In this document: positions 1 through 9,187 of the stretch, piece by piece | Layout: the number at the start of each line of letters is the position of its first letter | How positions within the stretch are numbered: the stretch's first letter is position 1 | Source of the DNA: Nostoc sp. CMAA1605 | Lineage (GTDB): Bacteria; Cyanobacteriota; Cyanobacteriia; Cyanobacteriales; Nostocaceae | NCBI RefSeq assembly: GCF_021596505.1 | Contig: NZ_PJIZ01000046.1 | Location: 1 to 57,230 of the forward strand | Length of the DNA: 57,230 nucleotides | Reading direction: 5' to 3' | Notes under the pieces: generated by a model | The model's database searches: none | Seen by the model: the letters and a program-made list of their open reading frames with translations, nothing else | What the model was told of the DNA's origin: nothing | Program-made: the position numbers and the translations under genes

Positions 1-50
1 CCAATGCCCAATGCCCAATGCCCAATGCCCAATGCCCATTCCCCATGACC
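1..50. repeat. Short tandem heptamer repeat
   Basis: Five or more head-to-tail copies of the heptamer CAATGCC run to about base 38 and then decay into CATTCCC and CATGACC. Such short tandem repeats are a known feature of heterocystous cyanobacterial genomes. The array ends about 45 bases before the likely start of the glycosyltransferase gene. Confidence 0.85.
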
Positions 51-94
51 AATTTTCAAAATGATTGAAATTTGAACTCAATATTGAAAAGTCA

Positions 95-1177
95 ATGCGT
101 GTACTACATATCTTGAATCATATCCGAGAAATTGGTAACGGCATCGTCAATGTAGCTGTAGACTTGGCTTGTCTGCAAGCTAAAAACGGTCATGATGTGG
201 CTGTTGCATCTGTCGGTGGAGAATATGAAAAATTATTAGCTAGTTATGGTGTAAAGCATTTTCTTTTAGATCAAGCTAGAACACCGATGAATTTAATTCC
301 GGCTGTTAGACGGTATCGAGCCATTATCAAGGATTTTCAGCCAGATATCGTTCACGCTCATATGATGACGGGGGTGGTGTTAGGCAAACTTCTTAAAGCT
401 AATTCTGACTATGCTTTAGTTTCTACAGTCCACAATGAATTTCAACGCAGTGCCATACTCATGGGTTTAGCAGATCGGGTTATTGCTGTGAGCAAAGCCG
501 TCTGTCAATCAATGGTGCGACGGGGAATTCCTGGGCATAAATTGCGGGTAATATCGAATGGGACATTGGGCAGTGTTCGCACTCGTAATATTCAAGAGTA
601 TCAACCTGTAAAATTACAACATCCAGCGATCGCCACTGTGGCAGGAATGTATCAACGCAAAGGCATTAGTGAGTTAATCGATGCTTTCGCACAAATAGCT
701 CCAGAATTTCCCCAAGTACATCTTTACTTAGTGGGAAATGGCCCAGATAGGGAAGCTTTTACACAAAAAGCCCAAAAAACTGCTGTTAGCGATCGCATTC
801 ATTTTGAAGGTTTTCAGCCAGAACCGCAACGTTATCTATTAGCAGCTGATATCTTTGTTCTCGCCTCCCATCGCGACCCCTCCCCATTGGTGATTCCAGA
901 AGCCAGAGAAGCAGGTTGTGCAATTGTGGCTACTAATGTAGATGGTATTCCTGAAGCTTTAGACAATGGCAAAGCGGGTATCTTAGTCCCACCCAAAGAT
1001 AGTCAATCTCTAGCCACAGCTTTAGCAGAATTACTAAGTAATCCTCGTGAATTGTCTGATTGGAAAGAGCAAGCACAACAAAATTTAGAATGGTTGAGTG
1101 CAGGACGAGTCAATAAAGAAACTTTAGCCGTATATAGCGAGATGAGAATCCAAAATCAATTAAGTAAGATACTTTGA
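95..1177 (+). CDS. GT4-type glycosyltransferase
   Basis: Predicted GT-B glycosyltransferase of family GT4, which moves a sugar from a nucleotide-sugar donor to a lipid or glycan acceptor in the cytosol or at the inner membrane face. The N-terminal half begins MRVLHILN and contains HAHMMTGVV, as in the acceptor-side Rossmann domain. The C-terminal half has the donor-side motif PLVIPEAREAGCAIVAT, with two glutamates spaced as in the E-x7-E signature. I chose the ATG at 95 because the family starts with this beta strand; the frame extends to a TTG at 65, which would add ten unconserved residues. Length (360 aa) is normal for the family. It is followed by a good hairpin terminator, so it is probably monocistronic. 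Acceptor and donor cannot be read from the sequence. A link to the lipid cluster downstream, for example glycosylation of its product, is only a possibility. Confidence 0.85.
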   Translation: MRVLHILNHIREIGNGIVNVAVDLACLQAKNGHDVAVASVGGEYEKLLASYGVKHFLLDQARTPMNLIPAVRRYRAIIKDFQPDIVHAHMMTGVVLGKLLKANSDYALVSTVHNEFQRSAILMGLADRVIAVSKAVCQSMVRRGIPGHKLRVISNGTLGSVRTRNIQEYQPVKLQHPAIATVAGMYQRKGISELIDAFAQIAPEFPQVHLYLVGNGPDREAFTQKAQKTAVSDRIHFEGFQPEPQRYLLAADIFVLASHRDPSPLVIPEAREAGCAIVATNVDGIPEALDNGKAGILVPPKDSQSLATALAELLSNPRELSDWKEQAQQNLEWLSAGRVNKETLAVYSEMRIQNQLSKIL

Positions 1178-1207
1178 AATGCTGACAAAAATCGGCAAAT
1201 TTAAGCA

Positions 1208-1240
1208 AAGGTTGTTCACAGGGTGAAAAACCTTGATTTT
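1208..1240 (+). terminator. Hairpin terminator after the glycosyltransferase gene
   Basis: Arms AAGGTTGTTCAC (1208-1219) and GTGAAAAACCTT (1223-1234) pair with one mismatch around a 3-base loop and are followed by GATTTT. This fits an intrinsic terminator 30 bases after the stop codon. Confidence 0.6.
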
Positions 1241-1351
1241 GCGTAGTTCATCGTGGAGTCGGTGAGGAAGTCGCAGTCTGAGGAATTCCCGTCGATTGCG
1301 AACTCCCGAACCCGTTAGCACGACGGTAGCAAAGAATCAACGTCAACTTAG

Positions 1352-3286
1352 TTACCTGTAATGTGCCATATCAACTTGATTACTTTTAAGTTGCCCATCT
1401 TCCATATAAATAATGCGGTCAGCAATATCTAAAATACGGTTGTCGTGGGTAACAAGCAAAATGGTACAACCTTGTTCTTTGGCAAGCTTTTGCATTAATT
1501 CGACAACATCACGTCCAGATTTTTTATCGAGTGCAGCAGTAGGTTCATCAGCTAAGACAATTTTAGGATGACTGACTAAAGCACGAGCGATCGCTACACG
1601 TTGTTTCTGTCCACCGGAAAGATTTTCCGCATAGTAGTTGACACGTTCTTTTAAACCAACACTCTCTAGCATAGCGATCGCTTTACTGTTGAGATCCGTA
1701 TCCAGATACTGATCGTGCAATTCTAAAGACATTCGCACGTTTTCTTGAGCAGTTAAAAATGTCATGAGGTTATGCGCCTGGAAAATATAACCTATCTGGC
1801 GGCGCAATTGAGTTAATTGTTTTTTGTTGGCACCACAAATTTCCTGACCTAAAATTTTTAGACTACCTTCTTGAGCTGAACGCAAGCCACCCATTAAAGT
1901 TAAAAGGGTTGTTTTACCAGAGCCAGAAGGGCCTGTCATAATCACAATTTCACCGGCGTAAATCTCTAAATTGATATCAAATAATACTTGTTTGCGTAGT
2001 CCACCTGAACCAAAGTAGTGATTCAGGTTCTTGACGGCAATCACTGGTTTTGCATCCAAATCTGAGGAATAGGTAATGGCTGGTTCATCTTCAGGAGTTT
2101 TACTGAGCGAAGAAACTACGGCAGTAAGCAACATCAAAATTCCAGCCGAGATGAATAATCCAGGTAAGCTCACATCCATTAATGCCCCAGAAACGCCTTC
2201 AGATAGGGGATCAAGAGCTACAGCCGCAAACATTGTCAGACCCATAATCCGTCCCTGCATATTTGCAGCTGTATTCTGTTGTAACCAAGTGATACCCATT
2301 ACAGTTACAGTCCCACCTCCTACCCCCATCAAGGCAATTATTCCGAATGCTCTCCAAATATCTTGCTCAAATGCCAGTGCTATTAGTCCTGCACCCAGAC
2401 CATAACATAGCAAAACAAGGGGAGTTTTGGGACTCTTAATTGCACTTAGTTGACTCGCAACTAAAACACCAATGACTGCACCTATACCGTAGGCAGATTG
2501 CAGATAACCAAATGTTGTGGCATCACCTCCAAATCTTGCATTGACTAAGGCTGCTACACCAATAATGATTGGCCCTAACATCGCAAAATTAATCATTGCT
2601 AGAAGTAACAGACTAATGCGGATTGCAGGCTGTGTCCAGGCATATTTTAAACCTATAACAATATCACCTGTTAAAGCTTGTTCCTCTAGTTTCACTGCTA
2701 CAGGTGAGCGACGACGAGTCCGTACTAGATAGATAAACAAACTACCAAACGCAAATATGAGTGTATTGATGGCAAAGGCTATGTTTAATCCAAATGCACC
2801 AATGATGAACCCTGCACCAGCAGGGCCAATAACTTCAGTAAACTGTTCACTTCCCTGTATCCAAGCATTCGCTTCTGCCAATTGGGATTTTCTGATTAAT
2901 CGAGGTAATAAAGCGAGGATTGCTGGATATAAAATAGCTTCCAACAATCCAAACAAAACCGCTAACACAATTAAATATATGAGTTTGACTGCATCAAATA
3001 CTAATAAAGCAGTAGCCAATCCAATCAAAATAGTATTAATTCCAGATGCGATGGTAGCAACATTTCGTGTTGACCAGCGATCGCTGATTGCGCCTCCTAC
3101 TAACATAAATAATGCACGGGGAATTGCCGCAGCTACTAATACAGTACCAACAGCCAATCCTGAACCCGTTTTTTGAAGTACCAGCCATGTCAGCGAGACA
3201 AACCAAAATTGAGCAGCACACAAAATTAGAGTTTGTCCTAACCACAGCCAGCGAAAGTTAGGGTAATATAACGGCGATCGCAGCAT
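1352..3286 (-). CDS. MFS permease fused to DevA-type ABC ATPase
   Basis: A single 644-residue reading frame with two normally separate parts. Residues about 8-395 form a major-facilitator permease of the MFS_3 efflux type: about twelve hydrophobic segments and the loop motif GGAISDRW after the second helix. Residues about 413-640 form an ABC ATPase of the LolD/DevA type: Walker A GPSGSGKT at 452-459, signature LSGGQ near 556, Walker B IVLADEP near 576 and the switch histidine in LLVTHD. All catalytic motifs look intact. The ATG at 3286 has a strong AAGGA ribosome site four bases upstream. The gene lies 334 bp behind the desaturase genes on the same strand, so it may be an export function of that cluster. 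The ATPase half resembles the partner that DevB/DevC pairs need, and the DevBC pair at 15-17.6 kb has none beside it. Fusion is seen directly; working with DevBC is inference. Confidence 0.88.
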   Translation of the reverse strand: MLRSPLYYPNFRWLWLGQTLILCAAQFWFVSLTWLVLQKTGSGLAVGTVLVAAAIPRALFMLVGGAISDRWSTRNVATIASGINTILIGLATALLVFDAVKLIYLIVLAVLFGLLEAILYPAILALLPRLIRKSQLAEANAWIQGSEQFTEVIGPAGAGFIIGAFGLNIAFAINTLIFAFGSLFIYLVRTRRRSPVAVKLEEQALTGDIVIGLKYAWTQPAIRISLLLLAMINFAMLGPIIIGVAALVNARFGGDATTFGYLQSAYGIGAVIGVLVASQLSAIKSPKTPLVLLCYGLGAGLIALAFEQDIWRAFGIIALMGVGGGTVTVMGITWLQQNTAANMQGRIMGLTMFAAVALDPLSEGVSGALMDVSLPGLFISAGILMLLTAVVSSLSKTPEDEPAITYSSDLDAKPVIAVKNLNHYFGSGGLRKQVLFDINLEIYAGEIVIMTGPSGSGKTTLLTLMGGLRSAQEGSLKILGQEICGANKKQLTQLRRQIGYIFQAHNLMTFLTAQENVRMSLELHDQYLDTDLNSKAIAMLESVGLKERVNYYAENLSGGQKQRVAIARALVSHPKIVLADEPTAALDKKSGRDVVELMQKLAKEQGCTILLVTHDNRILDIADRIIYMEDGQLKSNQVDMAHYR

Positions 3287-3375
3287 ACACTCCTTACCAC
3301 AGTAAATCTTTGGATTCAGCCATGTACAGCAACACGGACAATGCCATTGCCGTTTTATAATTTATCACTTTAGAG

Positions 3376-3417
3376 TGGGCATCTTGCTAATCCCAAATAT
3401 CAGCAGCAAGATGCCCA
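3376..3417. repeat. Perfect 13-bp inverted repeat, possible terminator
   Basis: TGGGCATCTTGCT (3376-3388) and AGCAAGATGCCCA (3405-3417) are exact complements around a 16-base loop. The hairpin sits in the 334-bp gap (3287-3620) between the end of the desaturase gene and the MFS-ABC gene. No long T-run follows on either strand, so it may be a repeat element, an RNA processing or stability site, or a weak terminator. The rest of this gap shows no gene. Confidence 0.55.
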
Positions 3418-3620
3418 TCTTACAAACCTATTTAAGTAATTAGACACAGCTAGTTAATTATACAAAATTCCAGGATCAGCCACTATTTCTTCTCATGTGT
3501 AGCTTTTATTTCCTTGCCACAGACAAAGATGTAATATTTTCCTACTAACTTTTCCTTCAGTAAGTATAATTAATTTTGCTCCATCACTTAAAATTATTCT
3601 GCAAAGATGAAGTGACAAAT

Positions 3621-4748
3621 TTACATTGTATGCACCATACCCATTTGACGCATCCAACGAAAATGTGATCTGAGTCCAGCCCAGATGGATTGGTGCTTAT
3701 TGTATTTTACTCCAAATTCCTGGCAGGTTTCTTCAACTACCTTGGAAATAGCAGGGTAATTGACATGACAAATGTTGGGAAACAGATGATGTTCGATTTG
3801 ATAATTAAGTCCACCCAAGAACCAGGTGAGTACAGGATTGCAAGGGAAGTTAACGGTAGTTTCAATCTGATGGATTGCCCAGTCATTTTCAATCATACCA
3901 GTATCTTCAAAAGGCATGGGAAATGTAGCTTCTTCCACTTCATGTGCGTATAGAAATACTACATTCAAAACTATACCTAACGTGAATGATGTGATTAAAT
4001 AACACGCAAGCACAGTCCAAAGTGAATGAAAAATTAAAGGAATTCCGAAAGCAAGAGTAAAAAAGATGCCCTTACCAACTAAAAAGATGACTAGATTCAC
4101 ACCTTTGGGTCTAGGATAATGGCGATCATAGAATTTTTCTGTGAAAAAACTTTCAAAATCACTGACAAAATGCCAATGGATTGGATCTATTCCATACAAG
4201 AACCAAGTGTAATAATGTTGCCAGCGATGATGTGCAAACCATGATTGAAAGGGAGTCTTTCGTGTCAAAATACCAAAGTCAAAGTCAGTATCATAACCTG
4301 TAATATTGACATATTTATGATGAAGTACAGTGTGTCCCCACAACCAATAATAGGAACTAAAACCTATTAACTCTAGAGTTGCAGCCATCAGCTTGTTAAC
4401 CCAAGGATAACTAGAGTAAGCACTATGTGAACCATCATGCTGAATGTTGAAACCAATTCCGGCCATCACCATTCCCAGCAAAATACTTAAGGATAAAACC
4501 ACCCACCAGGTTTTTGCTAAAAAAACCAAGGATACATACACAATTAAAAAACTTAGCAGTAGAATAACCGCCTTGATGTACATTTGTGGACAGTCTCTTT
4601 CCCGTAAACCAGTGGTTTGAATCAATTCATTAACTCGTCGTGTTAACTCCATTTGAAACCCACTACTCTTACCAAACTTCAGCATTTTCATAGGCTCTTT
4701 TGCTGAAGTTTCGATTACTTGTTGTGTTGTCTGTTGATTGTTTATCAT
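3621..4748 (-). CDS. Membrane fatty acid desaturase (QIEHH type)
   Basis: Di-iron membrane desaturase, 375 aa, that introduces a double bond into an acyl chain using O2 and reduced ferredoxin or a similar donor. The three histidine boxes are complete: HDGSH (104-108), HTVLHH (139-144) and QIEHH (317-321). The glutamine in the third box is typical of front-end and linoleoyl-CoA/DesA3-like desaturases. There is no cytochrome b5 domain, and four hydrophobic segments lie near 60-100 and 220-260. The 46-bp gap from the preceding desaturase gene and common strand indicate one operon running FAAL-ACP-TR, desaturase 1, desaturase 2. Because the cluster encodes its own acyl carrier protein, the substrate could be acyl-ACP rather than membrane lipid; regiochemistry cannot be predicted. 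Confidence 0.88.
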   Translation of the reverse strand: MINNQQTTQQVIETSAKEPMKMLKFGKSSGFQMELTRRVNELIQTTGLRERDCPQMYIKAVILLLSFLIVYVSLVFLAKTWWVVLSLSILLGMVMAGIGFNIQHDGSHSAYSSYPWVNKLMAATLELIGFSSYYWLWGHTVLHHKYVNITGYDTDFDFGILTRKTPFQSWFAHHRWQHYYTWFLYGIDPIHWHFVSDFESFFTEKFYDRHYPRPKGVNLVIFLVGKGIFFTLAFGIPLIFHSLWTVLACYLITSFTLGIVLNVVFLYAHEVEEATFPMPFEDTGMIENDWAIHQIETTVNFPCNPVLTWFLGGLNYQIEHHLFPNICHVNYPAISKVVEETCQEFGVKYNKHQSIWAGLRSHFRWMRQMGMVHTM

Positions 4749-4794
4749 CTTTCTTAATTTGCTAATGAATCTCTTACTATTAGACTTAGTTTCA

Positions 4795-5685
4795 CTAACC
4801 TCTTTCGACTATGATTTGAGTTACTATCCCATCTTGAGGTTTACGTAGTAATTGCCTGTATGTATCTATTATTCCATGTGAAATATCGGGATTATCAGCA
4901 CACAAAGCTTGATGTGCTTCTGCTAACTTATACCAGGGAATTGTAGGGCATAAGTGATGGACATAGTGATAACCTCCATTATGAAATAAAAAATCATAAA
5001 AAGGATTTACTAGGGATCTAGTACCTGAATAAGTATTAAAATGTTGTTGAACTTCTGAAAAGATTGAATAAGAAGAAAAACACCATGATAACGGGACAAA
5101 CCAGTAAAGAAACAAAATATCTAAATGACCTGACCAAGAAAATCCGAGAATGACTATTATCCAGAATAGATACCGTTTATAACTGGTCTTTAGAGAATTA
5201 AATGTCCAGATATCTTGTATAAAGGGGTATAGTACCTCCACCAAGAAATAATATAAAGATAGCCCGAAGAATGGCTTAATAAACATAATAAAAAATACAT
5301 TCTTATTTTGTTTATTTAACCCCAATATTTCGTAATCTTCAGGTACGTAATCACCTTCCGACCATAAATATTTGTGATGATCAAAGTGGTGTTTACGATA
5401 ATAATGAATAGTTCTGAGAAAAGGTAAGCCATATATAAATTCTAGCTTCTCATGCCACGACTTTTCAGTAAATAAATTGTCATGAACAGCTTCATGTAGC
5501 ATTGCTTCTCCGAGGGCAAACTGAAATAAACCAATTATCCATATAGAAACTAAATAAACCACAATGTTATCTGACCAAATACTAAATGCGATAATTAATA
5601 AAATTGCTATCCAGTCCCTGAGCAATGCTAGCAGTGATTTAATATTGTTACGTTCAATAAAATCAATCGGTTTGTTCTGCATCAT
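4795..5685 (-). CDS. Second, divergent membrane desaturase or hydroxylase
   Basis: A 296-residue integral membrane protein of the fatty acid desaturase superfamily, only distantly like its neighbour. Histidine clusters are HEAVHD (near residue 73 of the longer frame), HHFDHH (near 108-113) and HYVHHL (near 247), which together can bind the di-iron centre. Hydrophobic segments lie before the first box and between boxes two and three. I placed the start at the paired ATG codons 5685/5682; the frame extends upstream only to a TTG at 5712. It could be a desaturase, hydroxylase or acetylenase-type enzyme, and family membership alone does not decide. It lies between the FAAL-ACP-TR gene (187 bp away) and the QIEHH desaturase gene (46 bp away). 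Confidence 0.82.
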   Translation of the reverse strand: MMQNKPIDFIERNNIKSLLALLRDWIAILLIIAFSIWSDNIVVYLVSIWIIGLFQFALGEAMLHEAVHDNLFTEKSWHEKLEFIYGLPFLRTIHYYRKHHFDHHKYLWSEGDYVPEDYEILGLNKQNKNVFFIMFIKPFFGLSLYYFLVEVLYPFIQDIWTFNSLKTSYKRYLFWIIVILGFSWSGHLDILFLYWFVPLSWCFSSYSIFSEVQQHFNTYSGTRSLVNPFYDFLFHNGGYHYVHHLCPTIPWYKLAEAHQALCADNPDISHGIIDTYRQLLRKPQDGIVTQIIVERG

Positions 5686-5872
5686 AATCTTAACTTTGCA
5701 AAATTTATGCAAAGCATCTAATTTTTTTCAAAAAATAACACATTCATTGATGATTGCAGCAAGGTAAAAGTTATGGTGGTAAAAATTGTTATTTTATTTA
5801 CCTGCCAATTGTTTGGAAAACTACTATTCCTTGCTAGCAACCAACTAAATTTACAACAGGTTACAAAAGGAT

Positions 5873-8800
5873 TTATTCCACACTACTCAAAACAAAATCT
5901 ACATATTGATGAGTAAACTGTTGGTCACATGGTGGACACCACTGTAAATAATCATCAGCAACATCTGTATTGATATTGCGGAACATTCTATTAAATTGGT
6001 ATTCCAACTCAGGTGATACCACAGATTTCAACAGTTTCATGCCCTTCTTGTTAGTATTGCGGACATATACTTCATACTTTTCAACGAAAGTTCTGATGGG
6101 TACAACCTCGATTTTCTGATCCTGTTGTTTAAAGTAGCCAATGACATCAGACCAACTTAAGGGGAGTGGATTGTAGAAAGTATAATTGTTCTTTCTGGCA
6201 TCAACAGGCAGTAAGGATGTAGATACGATTGCCTTAGCAGCATATTCAACAGACATCAAATCGAAATCAGCATCCATATCAGGTATGCAACCTATGTGAG
6301 CAATAGCACATAGGAAATTTTCAAAGGCATCTTCATCGATAAAAAAGTCATCGCTTATATTGCTATAGGCCTTTTCAATCAATTCAAAGAGTTTGTTCAA
6401 AGGAGTGTTTTTATCGACATTTGCCACTCGAAGAGTATATAGATAGCCCAGGCGATAGTTAACCCAAGGATTTCCCTGTTCTGCTATACGCAATACGATC
6501 TGCTCTGTGACATATTTAGTTTGTGCATAACCATTGACTAGACCGATAGGAATCGGACTGTCGGCGCAATCTTCTAACAAGGAAGAGGCACAACTTGACA
6601 CATTATAAAGAGCTTTGACTTTTCCCGATAGAGCAAAGTCAGCTACTTCAATAGTGCCAACAACATTGGTGTTCTTGATGATGTCGTATGGGAGATAGAA
6701 ATTATCTACAGCCGCTACATGATATACACTGTCAATGGTTTGCGCTAATTCCTCATAGCGGCTATCTTCTAATCCAAACCGCTTCTTAGACATATCACCG
6801 ATAATGATTTGTACGCGGTTCTCCCATCCTGGTATGAGCTTAACATCAAACTTCTTAGCTGTTTTCTTGATACGTTGAAGACCTGCTTCCTCATTGGCTG
6901 CACGAACTAAACAGGCTATTTTGAGATCGGTTGTATCGAGTAATTCCTTAAGAAAATAAGTCCCTACAAAACCCGATGCTCCAGTAAGTAAGCAAGTGTT
7001 AGTTTGATGGCTCTGGCTAGCACTGATTTGGTTGTTACGAGGACGGAGTAGGTATTCTAAGGCGTTGTCTATTTCAATATTTAAAGGTCGGCTATGGGTC
7101 AACCGAACTTTGAGTCCATCTTCACTAGAGATGGCACGAGCAATATCATCAATCATTCCCAAGAAGGTATTTGCGTAGAAAAATGCTTCTGTAGGAATTT
7201 GACAAGCTAGTTCTCCTTCCAGGATGCTATGAATTTCGATGATTTTCAAAGAATCAATCCCATAGAAAAAGATTGACTTTTCTACATCAAAATCAGCCAT
7301 CCGCACCTGATATTTTTTGGTGAGAATCTGTATGAGGCTAGTAAAGACCTTGAGGTGCATTGGCCCCATAGATGTAATACGTTCAAATGTTTTTTCAATA
7401 TTCAACATACTTATCTCTCCTTGTGATTGTGTTGTAGATTCTTCTTTAGGCCATCTGGCTATAGCATCAGGCCCACCTTGAAGAAAGTCCTGTTTACATT
7501 GCTGTCTGCGAATTTTGCCACTAGATGTTTTGGGGATTTGCAAATGCCCTAAAAACACTATTTGACGTAACTGAATTTCAAAGTTATCTCCAAGAGCTAA
7601 ACAAATGGCTTCAGCTAATTCTTCTAAATATGCAGAGCGGCGCAGGTTGATTATTCCAGCTTTTGTCAATTCGGCAAAAATTACTAGCTCTTCTCCAGAT
7701 TCTCCTGGGACGCTAAAGGCGGCAACACAGTTAGAGCGAATATCAGGATGTGCTTGTTCAATACAAAGTTCAATGTCTTGTGGATAGTAATTAACACCAT
7801 TGACGATAATGGTGTCTTTGATTCGTCCTGTAATGTATAGTTCGCCAGTTTCGTCAATGAAACCTAGATCGCCGGTACGTAGGAAAGTCCGATCATCATT
7901 TGGTAGGGAAACAAGGGTTTTAGCTGTTGCTTCTGGATTGTTGTAGTAACCCGCCATGATGTTAGAGCCTGTTGTCCAAATTTCTCCAACATGATTTGCA
8001 GGTAATATACAGTTTTTATCGGGGTCAACAATATAAGCCCTTTGATCTAACCAAGGGAAACCACAGCCAACAAAAATCTTTTCTTTAGCACCCTCTTTTG
8101 GTGCTTGAACTATGTTGTCCTGACCTAGTATTGTCCAGTCAACTGCCTTAAAGACCGGGTTGGCATCAACGTGTCCAGAAGAAATGTAAACTGTTGCCTC
8201 TGCCATACCATAAGCAGGAAGCAACATATGTGGTTTGAATCCTTGATCAGCAAACTTTTCACAAAAATCCCATATAGTTTGCGGATTGATTGGTTCGGCG
8301 GCGTTAATTGCCATCCGCAGCGAGGATAAATCAAGGGTCTGCTGGTCGCTGGGCTGGATTTTATCAACACAAAGTTGATAGGCAAAGTTTGGTGCGCCTG
8401 TATATGCAGCGCGATATTGAGTAATGGCACGTAGCCATTGTATGGGTTGAGAAGCAAACGTGGCTGGGGCAAGTAGTACGCAGTGACCACCACTGTAAAG
8501 GCTATGCAATATGTGGGCAACTAAACCCAGGTCGTGATAATGTGGCAACCAAGATACAGAAGTAGAATCAGAGTTGGCCTGACTCATCGTCAAAATCATC
8601 TCTAGGTTATTGAGACAATTTGAATGTGTAATCATCACCCCTTTGGGTAGTGATGTTGAGCCAGAGGTAAACTGCAAGAAGGCGATCGCTGATCCATCAA
8701 TTTCTGGTAAAGGTAAGTGTGTGGAAATCGATGGCTCAATATTTATATCCGTCGGAATATAGATCACGTCCTTAGACCAGTTTTCTTCCTTCATCAAAGC

Positions 8801-9187
8801 TTCTTGATAAACTTGTTGATGTGTAATAGGAAGTAAGATTGCTGAAGCCTCTGTGACACGAACGATATCTGCAATTTTTTTGTTAGAACGATTGCGCTTT
8901 GGCGCATGAAGAGGCGCAGGAGATACACCCGCATACAGGCAACCAAAGAATCCTACGATAAATTCGATTCCAGGCGGATAAAGCAGAATGACATTACGTG
9001 ATTGCAGTCGGTAAGATAACAACTCTTGGGCTATGCTAATAGCTTTGGAATATAAATCCCCGTAGGTAATGTAGCTATCTTCTTGACCGTTAGCATCAAG
9101 CATTGTATAAGCCCTACGTTCTGGCTGTACCTTAGCCCAGTGAGTCAGGACATCAGTCAAGCTATGAAAGTTTTGAGACTGGATCAT
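5873..9187 (-). CDS. Fatty acyl-AMP ligase / ACP / thioester reductase fusion
   Basis: A 1104-residue three-domain enzyme. Residues 1-600 are a fatty acyl-AMP ligase (FAAL): the adenylation motif FTSGSTSLPKGV near 170, WLPHYHDLGL, and the late motif with RTGDLGF. It activates a free fatty acid with ATP. Residues about 610-715 are an acyl carrier protein, with the phosphopantetheine serine at 646 in GIDSLK. Residues about 730-1104 are an NAD(P)H thioester reductase with TGASGFVG near 736 and a YAQTK active-site pair near 886; this family releases ACP-bound chains as aldehyde or alcohol. The ACP-TR half has the same architecture as HetM/HglB of heterocyst glycolipid synthesis. The ATG at 9187 has GAGGA about ten bases upstream. 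No condensation or ketosynthase domain is included, so the chain is loaded, perhaps desaturated by the two following genes, and reductively released. The product is unknown. Confidence 0.9.
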   Translation of the reverse strand: MIQSQNFHSLTDVLTHWAKVQPERRAYTMLDANGQEDSYITYGDLYSKAISIAQELLSYRLQSRNVILLYPPGIEFIVGFFGCLYAGVSPAPLHAPKRNRSNKKIADIVRVTEASAILLPITHQQVYQEALMKEENWSKDVIYIPTDINIEPSISTHLPLPEIDGSAIAFLQFTSGSTSLPKGVMITHSNCLNNLEMILTMSQANSDSTSVSWLPHYHDLGLVAHILHSLYSGGHCVLLAPATFASQPIQWLRAITQYRAAYTGAPNFAYQLCVDKIQPSDQQTLDLSSLRMAINAAEPINPQTIWDFCEKFADQGFKPHMLLPAYGMAEATVYISSGHVDANPVFKAVDWTILGQDNIVQAPKEGAKEKIFVGCGFPWLDQRAYIVDPDKNCILPANHVGEIWTTGSNIMAGYYNNPEATAKTLVSLPNDDRTFLRTGDLGFIDETGELYITGRIKDTIIVNGVNYYPQDIELCIEQAHPDIRSNCVAAFSVPGESGEELVIFAELTKAGIINLRRSAYLEELAEAICLALGDNFEIQLRQIVFLGHLQIPKTSSGKIRRQQCKQDFLQGGPDAIARWPKEESTTQSQGEISMLNIEKTFERITSMGPMHLKVFTSLIQILTKKYQVRMADFDVEKSIFFYGIDSLKIIEIHSILEGELACQIPTEAFFYANTFLGMIDDIARAISSEDGLKVRLTHSRPLNIEIDNALEYLLRPRNNQISASQSHQTNTCLLTGASGFVGTYFLKELLDTTDLKIACLVRAANEEAGLQRIKKTAKKFDVKLIPGWENRVQIIIGDMSKKRFGLEDSRYEELAQTIDSVYHVAAVDNFYLPYDIIKNTNVVGTIEVADFALSGKVKALYNVSSCASSLLEDCADSPIPIGLVNGYAQTKYVTEQIVLRIAEQGNPWVNYRLGYLYTLRVANVDKNTPLNKLFELIEKAYSNISDDFFIDEDAFENFLCAIAHIGCIPDMDADFDLMSVEYAAKAIVSTSLLPVDARKNNYTFYNPLPLSWSDVIGYFKQQDQKIEVVPIRTFVEKYEVYVRNTNKKGMKLLKSVVSPELEYQFNRMFRNINTDVADDYLQWCPPCDQQFTHQYVDFVLSSVE

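Noticed and set aside
1240..1350. GC-richer tail after the glycosyltransferase gene, possibly the end of an IS605/TnpB remnant or a structured RNA
   Set aside because: One frame reads VESVRKSQSEEFPS and then stops, but I could not tie it to a transposase with confidence, and no left end or inverted repeats are visible.
2757..3176. 139-codon open frame opposite the MFS domain
   Set aside because: It is antisense to a clear permease coding region and has no family features of its own.
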